Part shown: positions 33,674 through 44,821 of the stretch, one piece after another
Layout: each line of letters starts with the position of its first letter
How positions within the stretch are numbered: position 1 is the stretch's first letter
Source of the DNA: Piromyces finnis
Taxonomy: Eukaryota; Neocallimastigomycota; Neocallimastigomycetes; Neocallimastigales; Neocallimastigaceae
DNA: 64,000 bases
Direction of reading: 5' to 3'
NCBI GenBank assembly: GCA_002104945.1
Contig: MCFH01000009.1
Coordinates: 1,008,501 to 1,072,500, forward strand
Made by a program: the position numbers and the translations under genes
The notes under the pieces: generated by a model
What the model saw: only the letters and a program-made list of their open reading frames with translations
Databases searched by the model: none
Told to the model about the DNA's origin: nothing

Positions 33674-35565
33674 TTAAAAATTTTCTTTATTAATTTTCCT
33701 ACCGAAGTGCTGTGAGTTTTTAAATTCAGCATATAAACTAAAAACAGTGTGCATACTCTCTATCAAATTTCTGTGATTTCGTTTTATTGATGACTTATTA
33801 TCAGTATCTGTAAGACTTTTTTGATTTGTGGTATTATTAGAATATACTGGTATATCAAGTATTGAACATACTAATTTACATATATCAGGTAATGGTAAAT
33901 CTAATTGACTGATTGAAAAATCGTTATCCTTATTTTTTTTTCAGTGTATTATAAGAAACATATATAGATAATTTTTTTAAATATAGACATTATATGAATT
34001 ATTAAATAAATAAACATATGTGAATTATTTTAGTGGTTTATAGGATAATATTTCATTTTATATATTAATATTTATATACATTTGAACTAAAGAATTCATC
34101 TATTTCTGGTGGCCATTCTGCCATTAAATCTTCAATATCTGCCATTCGCTTTGAATAAATAACACGATCAGATGGTTTTAAGGAATAAAGGTTTTGTGCA
34201 TTTTCTACCCATTTAGTTAATTCCTTCATACCTTCTATACCTTCTTCAGAATCGTTAAAATTCAAATTAATAGAATATACATTCTTATTATTTTCATCTG
34301 ATCCTGTAGATAATAAAGACGCACGTAATTCTAAATCTAATACTAGATTTATTGAAATATATATATATATAGTGTGTGTTAATATTATATTAATAATATA
34401 TAATGGTAAATATATATTATTACTAATATATATTTACATGCAGGATCAGTTTGCTTTGCTACAGGCTCATCTAAAACTTTTGTACCAAGCTCACATTCCA
34501 TATCTTTATCTTCTTGGTTTGGTTTTGGAATCTAATATATCAAATATATATGAATAAACATTAAACAAATAATTATTTTTATAACATTATGTTATTATTT
34601 AAAGTTTTTTTTTTTACTTTAATAATAGGATCTATATCACCAACTGCTGGTATATAATCTGGAATAAAACATTTAAGTTGGGGTATAAGTGTAAATTCTT
34701 CTGGTTGATAGGTATTAATATATATAAATAATTCTTTCATTTCGTCTGTAATGTTATCCCTATATTGTATAAATTAATTAAGGTTAAAATAAATGTATAT
34801 ATGTGCATTATATTGTTATTGTGATATTATATACATTTTATCAATTAAAAGCTTATCTTCGTCCATTCTTTTTTTACGTTCCTATATGTAGAATGATTAT
34901 ATATTTATTAATGTACTATTTTTATAATCAAATACATTATATTATAATAGCTTTTTTACATCAATATTAATATCATTGTCAGAGTCGTCTGCATCACTTA
35001 ATAATTGTCCACCAAATGAACTTTTCGCTTTACTTTTTAATATATCACTAGCATCTATATCATTATTACTATCTTTTCTTCCATCGTTTTTTGTTTGTCT
35101 AATAGAAATTGATTCACTAGTTCTGTCATCTTGATCCAATGTATTCATTTTATCAATAATTGACATATTCTTTCTTTCTCTGAAATGAAGATTATCATCA
35201 TCATCATCTTCATCATCTTCGTCATCGTCATCATCATCTTCATTTTCGCTTTCAAGATTATCATCTAGATCATCATCAGTTGTAGTAAATTCGTTTTTAC
35301 TTTCATCCTTAACTATAAAAGTAATGATATATCATTGTTTTATATTTATATTTTAATTAATATATAATTTTATTTTATTATTTTATATGTTGATTAAAAT
35401 ATTGTCATGAAACCAATTTTTATATATTTTATATAGAATTTAACCGGTATATTAATATACGTTAATGTTGTTTATGTATGTATATTTATTATTACTAATT
35501 TTACCTGAATTAGTATCTTCTGTATATTCGGATAAATCTTCTTTTTCAAATTGGTTTAAATTCAT
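33674..35565 (-). CDS. IFT46: Intraflagellar transport protein 46 (IFT46)
   Basis: Multi-exon minus-strand gene. IFT46 is a core subunit of the IFT-B complex that carries cargo along flagellar microtubules. Exon 1 (35515-35565) encodes MNLNQFEKEDLSEYTEDTNS; exon 2 (34960-35312) is acidic and ends DNDINID. Later exons encode NITDEMKELFIYINTYQPEE and CFIPDYIPAVGDIDPIIK, the hallmark IFT46 segment. After that come MKELTKWVENAQNLYSLKPS and MAEWPPEIDEFF, and the C-terminus MHTVFSLYAEFKNSQHFGRK, which matches the conserved FSLYSEFKNSQHF ending. The stop is at 33674-33676. An acidic Asp-run N-terminus is usual in the family. Presence of IFT46 implies flagellated zoospores. The promoter should lie in 35566-36706. 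Confidence 0.9.
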
Positions 35566-36706
35566 TATTTTATAATATTATAAGTATATTAAGCTATTTT
35601 CTAGAATGTGATTTATATTAATTTTATTTAATTATTATATAATTTATTTTCTTATTTATAATCTATAAAAGTAACAGATTAAATATTACAAAGTAATATT
35701 CAAATATAATAATTCTTTTTATTTTATTAACAGAATTTTAAAATTATTTTAATTAAAAATGTACTATAAATAATACTTATAAACTTTATTTGATTATTTA
35801 ATTATGTGTTAATTTTATATATATTTCTAATATTTCTAAATATCATCATTTTATGAAATTTCTATTTATAATAAAAAATACATACTAATATATAATAGAT
35901 ATTTTTAAATTTAATCATCAAAAAATACTGCTTTCCTTGTAATACAAAGAGAAAAATTTTTAATTAAAACTCAGATACAAAAAAAAAAAAAAAAAAAAAA
36001 TATTGAAATTTAATATAGTATACATAATTAAACATTTGACTAATAAAACAATACATTTTTATATGTATTCATAAGCTTTTTAAATAATAAAAAATTAACA
36101 TTATAAAATAATAATGAAATAATATATAAATGCTTATAATTAATAGGATCATCCATCACTATTATTTTGAAAGTATTGTCATATTGTCAAATTAATGATT
36201 ATTAGAAAAAATTAAACAATACTATACTACTTCTCTTTTTTACATTTCTATTTAATTTAAATAACTAGATTTATATATTACATTTTACAAAGAAATTTGT
36301 AAGTAATTTTTATTTATATAAACTTTAAAATGTATGTAATTAAATGTTACACTAAAATTATATATTATAACTATTATAAATAGCTTATTAAATTAAGATA
36401 ATAATGAAATATAAAAGTTTATCGTTAAATGGCTACAATAGTTATATAATCATATTTTATAATTTATTTTAAACTTCATTATTATTTTTTTTTTATTATT
36501 TATAAATATTGTTTTGTTTGTTGTTGATATTATTATTATTATTTTTTTATTTATGATATTATTATTATTTTTTCTGTTTAAATGATAATTTTATAATATT
36601 TTCAAACAAATTTAATTAAAATTTCAAATATTATTGTTTTATTCTATTCATTGTTCCTTTAATTTTTATAATAACGGAATCATTTTTTTTAAAAGATTTT
36701 ATTTAA
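35566..36706. other. AT-rich intergenic region
   Basis: About 1.1 kb between the IFT46 start and the 3' end of the thioredoxin gene. It contains a poly-A run (about 35980-36000) and TTATTA repeats near 36530-36570. No gene or RNA recognised. Confidence 0.5.
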
Positions 36707-37472
36707 TTACTTTGAGAATTCTTTAATAAACATTTCAACTAATCCCTTTCTTCTAGCTCCAACAAATTCACCACATTTAACACCGTTTTTATAAAGTTGA
36801 ACGGTTGGAATAGTAGTAATCTAAAATCAATATTATATGCATTTAAATTTAAATTATTATTATACATTGTTTTGATTTCATTTTAGATAATAATTCGATA
36901 ATTTGATAATTTTATTTTACTTTACTTACATCTTGTTCAAGGGCTGTATTTCTACATTCATCAATATTGACCTTAACTAATACATTATTTTCATTTTCAT
37001 CAACAACTTCTTTCATAATTGGAGCAAGCATTTTGCATGGACCACACCAACTATTTTAAATTATATTTTAATTATCTATGAATAATTTATCTTATTTTCT
37101 AAATTATTAAAGCTAAAAAAAAAAAACAAATATTTATTTAATAATTTTATTTAAAATAATGGAAAAGAAAATATTACTTAGCATAAAAATCAACTAAAAC
37201 ATTCTTGTCCTTTGGTCCGCTAATTAATTTTTTAAAAGTATTATCGGTAGCTTCAAAAATTCTTGAAGTAGATTCGAATCTTTTAAAATTTTGAGACACT
37301 TTTTTTTTTTTTTTTTTTGAAAATTAAATTAAAATATAATTAATTTAATTATAGAGTATTTTAATATTAATTACTATTATCAAATCAATTTACAATTTAA
37401 TCTGTTAACAGTTAAAGGAATAACTAATCTTGGAAAAGAAGTTTTTAATGGTGAAGCAATAGTAGCTAACAT
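36707..37472 (-). CDS. Thioredoxin with organellar-type presequence
   Basis: Four exons (37394-37472, 37178-37298, 36930-37050, 36707-36820) encode about 145 residues. Thioredoxins reduce protein disulfides; the active site WCGPCK is intact in [20 protein letters not shown]. Other family features are VKVNIDECRNTALEQD, the cis-Pro segment TTIPTVQLYKNG and the final helix KGLVEMFIKEFSK. The N-terminal roughly 45 residues (MLATIASPLKTSFPRLVIPL then NFKRFESTSR) are rich in Arg, Ser and hydrophobics and lack acidic residues early on, as in mitochondrial targeting peptides. In a gut fungus the destination would be the hydrogenosome, which is inference. It is divergent from the SCI1-like gene over about 330 bp. 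A poly-T (poly-A on the sense strand) sits against the exon-2 acceptor. Confidence 0.92.
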
Positions 37473-37799
37473 TTTTAGATTTTAAACTTTAATCAATAAA
37501 GAAAATAAAAGTAAAAACAATGATATATTTGAATTTTTTATTATAATAAAAAGTATTTATTAGACATTCTTATTATCTCATGTGAATTTTATTTTATATA
37601 TAAATATTCCATTTTATATAATAAAGCCACAAATAAATTAATAATTATTAAATTTATCAACCACTTTTTTTAAAAGAAAAAATTGGGATGATATTAATAA
37701 TAGAAACTATAAAAGAATTATATAGAAATAAAATTTCATCAAAGAATAACAATTAATAAAATAATAAAATAATATAAGCATAATACAACATATTTTAAA
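37473..37799. promoter_or_regulatory. Divergent promoter region, thioredoxin / SCI1-like gene
   Basis: 327 bp between two divergent start codons, so it should hold both promoters. No specific motif identified. Confidence 0.4.
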
Positions 37800-39257
37800 A
37801 TGGGAAAGAGAAAACATTTAAATAGTGAAGATTCATACTCAAGTAATTCGGAAAGTGACAGTTATCATGAAAAAAAATCTAGAAAAAATAAAAAAGACCA
37901 TTTATATGAAGATGCTTTAAATAGTATTCCAAGTAAGTATTAATTGAATGTTTTTTTTTTTAAATAAGTTTTAATATTAACAATGATTTTATAATTATGA
38001 ATGTAACTTTTTATATATTTATTAAATTAAATACTAATTCTTGATTTAATATATGCAAAAGAAATTTCAATAAAGGACTATTATAATAAGGTTATTTTGT
38101 TCTTTTAATTTCTATAATTATATATATGCTAAATAAGATACCTGGTTCATTATTAATATGTATTTTGAACTTTAATTATTATTTTGTTTCTTGCAAATTA
38201 ATAATAAAGAATTGTGAGTTTCAGTATTGGTTAAAAAAGAAATATCATATTTATTTTAGCGATATTCCTACAGAAAAAGGGAAGAAATATTTTAAGAAGG
38301 TTTGAATTTGAATCTTTTATATATATGCTCAATGTATAAATTATTATAATTACATTAAATTTTATTAAATAATTTTTTTTTTTTTTCATTTCATTTTAAA
38401 AAGTTTGTAAAAAAATGGAATAATGTAGAATTACCTCGTATGTGTTTATAATTCATATTCTTATAATATTATTTATTATAATTTTAATTAACAATTTTTA
38501 ATAATAGAAAAATATTATGAAGGAAATATAAAAATAAATAATTCTGAAAGGTCAACATATAAATGGGACATAATAAAAGAAGTATATTATAGTATATATT
38601 ATTAATAATTTTTAATATAAGTAAATAATTATTACATTTTGTTAACTATATAAATATATATTCTCTTATTATTATCGTTATTTTAATTTATTAATAAAAC
38701 TAATAAATAAAAATAAGGATATAAAAGATAATGATAGTGGATTTAAATATATTAAGAATGAGAATAAAGGAAATAAAAATAACTTAATGACACCTGAAGA
38801 TTATGGTATATATATAAGTTTATTTATATTACTTTATAAATATGTTAATATTTTCATAATAGAAATATTTATAGTATTATTTAATTTTTCATTGATAAAG
38901 ACTTATTACAAATAGAAAGAGAAGAAAATAATCGTAATAAGTATATAAAAGAAAGACAAGAAAAGAAAAAATTCCGAAAAGAACAAAAAGAATTATTAGA
39001 TGAATTGATACCAAAACCTACGGGGCGGTAAAGCATATTTAATTTTGAATTTTTTTAAGTAACAAGAATTTTATTGAATAATATAATAAAACATAAATTT
39101 CTTTAAAACTCAATGTTTTTATTAACAACTTTTAAATATAGTGAATTGATGATTGATAAGCGTAAGCAAATCACAGCATTTCATCGAGCTAATGCTGAAA
39201 AAGATTTGGATATAGAATATTCTGATTCAGAATTAATGGGTAGTGATGATATAAAAG

Positions 39258-39301
<44 letters not shown>

Positions 39302-39768
39302 GTTAAAATTTTGTTATAATAAATATAAATATAAAATCTGATTATAACAGTATATTATATATATTAATTATTAAATCGTAATAGAATTCGTCAGAGGGAT
39401 AAAAAGAACCAAAAAAAGGAAGAAATGAAATTAAGAAGAATTGCAGAAATAAATATGAAAGCCGAAGCTTATAGAAGTAAGATTATAAAATTAAACATAT
39501 ATATTTTTTAATTTTAATAACATGAAAATATTAAATTTAAATATTCTAAACTCCAAGAAAAAGAGGAAGAAACTATTAATGTAGAGTATTAATTAATTAT
39601 TATATATATATAATTTTATTTTATTTTACATTTTTTTTATTTTATTACTAATAATAAATATATTAAATAAAAGTTATACAAAAAAATTACTAATTTTGTT
39701 TAATTAATTAATTAATGAAAAAGATGTTAAGGAAGATGGCTGAAGCAAGATTTTCAAATCAAAGCTAA
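37800..39768 (+). CDS. SCI1-like (style cell-cycle inhibitor 1) family protein
   Basis: About ten small exons. The joined product starts MGKRKHLNSEDSYSSNSESD, a Ser/Lys-rich nuclear-type N-terminus. It then has KEISIKDYYNK, CEFQYWLKKKYHIYFSDIPT, EKGKKYFKK, FVKKWNNVELPR and KYYEGNI with STYKWDI. This ordered motif set (YY, EF..WL, YF, FV..WN, YYEG, YKW) matches plant SCI1 and its uncharacterised eukaryotic relatives, which are small basic nuclear proteins linked to cell-cycle or splicing contexts. The C-terminal half is charged and coiled-coil-like: LLDELIPKPTGRELMIDKRK, AFHRANAEKDLDIEYSDSEL, IRQRDKKNQKKEEMKLRR, ending MLRKMAEARFSNQS. The intron after DIKER begins GT followed by 38 T residues. 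Family assignment is from recalled motif order; function is unknown to me. Confidence 0.72.
39262..39384 (+). repeat. Intron with 38-T homopolymer at its 5' splice site
   Basis: The donor of this SCI1-like intron is GT running straight into T residues up to 39300. The acceptor is ATAG at 39381-39384. The reading resumes as R-I-R-Q-R-D, supporting the splice. Confidence 0.75.
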
Positions 39769-40109
39769 AATAAATATAGCGTTCCATATAAATAAAAATC
39801 TTTAACAATAAAATAAAAAGCTTATATAAAAAACTATTTGAATAAGTTTATCAATATATATTTTTAAATTCATTTACTTTTAAATAAAAATTTTAAAAAT
39901 TTAAAATTCATGTTATATTAAATTTTTTCATTGCACAATAAATCCTCAAATTAAATATGTGTAATTTTTTTTAAAAAATAACTTTAAACTTTAGTGTTTT
40001 GATATATTAGAATTTTTGTGTATTATTGTTTAATTACAATTAACAAATTTTTATTTTTTAATTAAATCATTTTTATTAAAATCTAATAAAGATAATAAAT
40101 AGTATAAGA
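39769..40109. other. Intergenic between SCI1-like and dehydrogenase genes
   Basis: 341 bp of AT-rich DNA between two plus-strand genes; nothing recognised. Confidence 0.5.
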
Positions 40110-42128
40110 ATGGACGAACTTAGCAATATTAATGAAGAAGAACTTTCAGAAGAGTTAAAAAACATTATAAGTGTATTACGAAATATTATAATAATTATTA
40201 ATTACAATAAATATTTCAATATCATATTAATTATAAAATTCACATTTTATATTTGTTTTCATATAATAGAGTAGATTTCCATTAGTTAGAACAGAAATTA
40301 ATGTAGGATGGTATATATCAACAAATATACATTATAATTTCATTAAAAAGATATAAATTAATTATTATTATATTATTATATTATTATATATAATGGAAGG
40401 ATTGGAACAGGAAAAATTGGGAATATATTAGCAAGTAATTTAATATCTGGAGGATATGATTCAATGTATGTTTATAATAGAACTGTTAAAAAAACGGAAC
40501 CATTGCAAGAATGGGGAGCAAATTTAGCTGAGGATATTAAGGTAATATATAAATAATATTTTATATTATATCAAAGAAAAAACTTTCTAATTATGAAAAT
40601 TATATGTATTTAGATGATTGCAGATAAAACAAATTTTATATTTATAACAGTTGGAACTACTGCTGAAGGTATGGAATAGTTTTGTGATTAAATTAGTATA
40701 TTATTTATAAGCGTATCATTTAAATATATTTATATAATAAAAATAATTAATTTTATATTTAGTTAGTGATATTTTCTATGGAAAAAAAGGATTATTAGAA
40801 AATTTAAAAGTTGGAACAATTATTGTGTATGTTTTAATATTTAATATCGAATATTTGTTTATATTATTTAATTCCCATTAAAATAGTACAAAATTAATAA
40901 TTTTTATTTCTAACAAATAGTGATATGACTACAGGAAGTCCAACACTTTCAAAAGTATAATAACAAAAACATAATATATATATTTTTTATTTATTTTAAA
41001 ATAATATAATAAAAATTATATATATCATAAATTTATTTATATTATTTAGAAATTAAATCGAGATTGTCTTAATAAGCAGTGTTTTTATTTAGATGCACCA
41101 ATTATAGGAAATGAAGAAACTATAAAAAATAAAAAAGGTTCAATGGTAGTTGGTGGAAACCGTGAAGTATATAAAGGAATGTTACCTATATTTTTTGCTC
41201 TTTGTAATGTATGTGAATGTAATTAGTTGAATTATTAATATTTTATTATAATTGAAAAATCATTAATAAAATTAATTTTAACACAATTAAAATATATGTA
41301 TTATTTTATAGTCAGTTAATTATTGTGGTTTATCAGGCAATGGTCAAAATACAAAATTATCAAATCAAATAATTATATCAATGAATATGGTAATTTTCAC
41401 CAAATAATATATTCATTATAAAATTAAATTGGTCTAGTTCTAAAAAACTAAATACTTTTATATATTAAATAAAATACTTTCAAAAAAAAAAAAAAAAAAG
41501 ATTGGAATAGTGGAATCTTTACTTTATTCATACAAAGCAGGATTAGATATAAATATAACTATTCATTCAGTATGTAGTAATTAAATGTATAATATAAAAC
41601 CTAAATATTAATTATTAAAAATGATATTATATAATACAAAATTCAAAAGTTAGCTGTTGGAACAGCAAGTTCATGGTGTTTTAGTAATTATACTCAAAAA
41701 ATTGAAGAAAGAAATTTTAATGATGGTCTTTATGTTAAATATTTTGTAAATGATTTAGAAACCGTATTAAATGAATCATATAAGTTAGGATTAGCATTGC
41801 CAGGTAAATATTTTGATATTAAATAATAATTATAATAATAATAATTTTTTAAAAAAAAAACGTTCTTTATTAAATAATTATTACAGGGTTATCTTTAGCA
41901 AAACAATTATTTTTGGCTTTAAAAGCACAGGGAAATGAATTGAAAGGTATTAATATAAACTGATATAAATAATTGTATATAATTACTAAATTATTAATAT
42001 AAAAAAAAATATTTTAAATAAATATCAAAGGAATTCATTCATTGATCCTTGCATTAGAATCATTAAATAATACTAGAATTGAAAAAAAAATAGTTTGTAA
42101 AACTGATATTTCATCGGGCATAATGTAA
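40110..42128 (+). CDS. Beta-hydroxyacid dehydrogenase-like protein (3-HIBADH family)
   Basis: About eleven exons. The joined product belongs to the NAD(P)-binding beta-hydroxyacid dehydrogenase family (3-hydroxyisobutyrate, tartronate semialdehyde and glyoxylate/succinic semialdehyde reductases). After MDELSNINEEELSEELKNI come the Rossmann motif VGWIGTGKIGNILASNLISG, YVYNRTVKKTEPLQEWGANL, FIFITVGTTAEVSDI, VGTIIVDMTTGSPTLSKK, LDAPIIGNEETIKNKKGSMV with VVGG, CGLSGNGQNTKLSNQIIIS carrying the catalytic Lys and nearby Asn, and the C-terminal helical domain through LALPGLSLAKQLFLALKAQG and GIHSLILALESLNN. The family's usual GG in DAPVSGG is changed to IIGN, and the order of charges around it is unusual, so substrate preference may differ. 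The reaction is inferred from family only. The stop is at 42126-42128. Confidence 0.87.
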
Positions 42129-42358
42129 ACATTTATATTTAACGAACAAACAAATAATAAGTAAATAGAAAGAAAATTATTTACATTAAAGTTTTGTTTT
42201 AATAATACCTTAATATTATTATAGAAAATTTTATTTTAAATTTTAAATGTATAAAAAAGATAAATAATAAATAGTACAAATAATAATTCAATAATATTTT
42301 ATAAGTTTAATCGAATATATATATATTTCTTTTTTCTTTCTTTCTTTCTTTCTTTCTT

Positions 42359-42393
<35 letters not shown>

Positions 42394-42412
42394 AAACTTT
42401 CATTTAAAACAT
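42129..42412. other. Convergent intergenic region with TTTC/poly-T tract
   Basis: Short region between two convergent 3' ends. It contains TTTC units passing into about 30 T residues at roughly 42328-42392. Confidence 0.6.
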
Positions 42413-43795
42413 TCACTCTTTTTTAATTGGCTTTAAGGCATACATCTTTACAGGATATAAAGAAGATGGGAAATTTTTTTGAGTTGCTTCTTTAACCAAT
42501 TCTAATCCTGATTTTTGAAAAATTTCTTTAAATAAACTGTCTGATCTTGTCATACTACTATCGACATCATCTACATCAAATTCATTTATACAATTGTTTT
42601 CCTTAACAAAAATCATACCTTTATCTTTTAATCCCTTTTTACAACGTTCAAAGAATTGAATTAAATCATCTATATACATAAATAATTATATTTATATATT
42701 AGATAATGTTTTTTTTTTTTTTTTTTTTTTTAATAAATGTTATTATGTATTATGGTATTATATATTATTATCAATAGTATATTTACAATTTTTAAGATGT
42801 CCAAGAACCCACTGACACCAAATAACATCTTAGCATTTGTTTTTTTTTTTTTATTTTTGAGATTATAATATATTTTAAAAATATAGTTCAATATTTAACT
42901 ATTATATATATATATAATTACCATATTTCTTTGGTTCTGGAGTAAAAGTTTGTAATCCTTCACAAATATAACTATTTACACGATTTTCTAATGAACCCAT
43001 ATAGGAATTTTTTGCTTTTTCTAAAAATTTTGGATTCTTTATTATTATAAAGGAAAAATTTAATTTAACTTAAATTCTTTTTTCTTATTTTTTTATTTAT
43101 TAGTAATATATAGTGGTATTGCGAGTGAAGCTTTAAATTACTTGTTCTACAAGATCGACTTTTTCAAATATATCCAACAAAAATACTTTTGAAACTCTGC
43201 CTATACCAGCACCACAATCTTCATTTTTTTTTTTTTTTTTTAAGAAAATATTGAGAAAAACGTTAATTTTGATAAATTACATAAAATATTTAAGGACATT
43301 TCATTAATTTATATATATAGAAAAGGATAATTAATAAAGTATACTTTTTTTTTTTTTTCAATAATGATTATTACTTATAAAATATTTATATCAAGCTATA
43401 AATAATTACCACAAGCTAAATGTGTTTCAAATTGAGGTGGTGATATTAAATGATTATTTGCACCATATTTTCCTTCAACAAATTCTTTAATAAATTTTTT
43501 TGAATCTCTGGAATCAAAAAAACTCAAATTTCCGAATCCACCAAGGACACCATCGTCAGTTGCTAATATAAATAAGTAATTTTATAAAATAAATAAAATT
43601 TAATTTTAAATTTTTAAAATAAAATGACATTTTTATTTTTTTTTTTTTTCCTTTTTAATTTCGGATTCAATAATTGTAAATATATTACATTTTTATTTTA
43701 ATATAATTCATAATGTTACACTATTTATATTATATACCTTCAACCTTATCCCAATAATCAGCAGCATCAGTGTACCATTTATCTTGATTCTCCAT
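42413..43795 (-). CDS. Protein N-terminal methyltransferase (NTMT1/Tae1 family)
   Basis: Multi-exon minus-strand gene. NTMT1 (yeast Tae1) uses S-adenosylmethionine to methylate the alpha-amino group of proteins starting X-Pro-Lys after Met removal, such as ribosomal proteins and RCC1. The joined product starts MENQDKWYTDAADYWDKVEA and has DDGVLGGFGNLSFFDSRDSK, the SAM-binding motif DCGAGIGRVSK, KVDLVEQNPKFLEKAK, the substrate-pocket segment FTPEPKKYDVIWCQWVLGHL, MIFVKENN and the family signature DDVDSSMTRSD. It ends SSLYPVKMYALKP. These agree in order with human NTMT1. A short introduction of poly-T occurs in two introns. The DPPY-like motif of DNA methylases is absent, as expected. Confidence 0.93.
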
Positions 43796-44299
43796 TTTTA
43801 TAATATTTATTTTTAATTTTCCCTCCCAGAAAATACTTTATAAATTAAACAAAATTTATGATTGGTATAAAATTATAAATTTTTAATATTCATATTTTAT
43901 AAAATTTATTAAAATATTTATTTATTTATTTATTCCTTTTTTTAAATTTTATTATTATTATTTTATTTCTTTCTTTTTTAACACATTATTGATATTATAA
44001 AATATATATTTTATAGATAAAAGAAAATATATTATTAAATATTTTTATTTTAATATTATTTAGTAAACTTTTTCATTCTATGTTGAAATATGTAGCATAT
44101 ATTAGATTAGATATTTTTAATTAAAAAAAGATATAAAAAAAAAAGGGGGGGGGTATTATGCTTTTTTTTTTTAATTAGCATTTTAAAAGGTATATAATTT
44201 GTTTAATATTAAAATATGATTAAAATAAATAATGGTAAACTTTTATAATAAAATAATTAATTGTAGTTTTAATAATTTTTGCATCTTTTATTCTTTGTA
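43796..44299. other. Intergenic upstream of the NTMT1-like gene
   Basis: 504 bp between the Ulp1-like 3' end and the NTMT1-like start, both minus strand. It contains an isolated run of nine G residues at 44145-44153 directly after an A run, notable in such AT-rich DNA. Confidence 0.5.
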
Positions 44300-44790
44300 T
44301 CATTCAACTTTAAATTCAGCTATTTTCTCTTTCTTTTCCATTTCCTTTTTATATTCTTTAGTTAAATGAATAATTAAATCTCGTACATCTTCTCTTTTTT
44401 TCTTAATACTTTCTTTTGAAAACCACTCATTATCATCTCTTTTTGAAACCTATTAATTTCATTATAAAGTTTTAATAAAAATTAGTTTAAACATTGATTA
44501 TTCATTTCAATTATATATATTATTAAAATTTTATCATTTAAGTATTTACCAAAACCATATCCATGTATTTATCTGGATCTTGTAAAAATGTTTCAATATA
44601 TTTTATTAAGTATACACCACAATCAAGAGAATTTGATTGTTTTGGCACTTTTGCATATAGGCATCTTATTTTTTTATCAATATCAATATTCTTTTTATGA
44701 GACGCTTCACTTGCTAAATAACTAAATATTGCAAAATTAAATTAATATTATAACAAATTCTAAATATTTTTATTTATCATTTTTCTTTTT

Positions 44791-44821
<31 letters not shown>

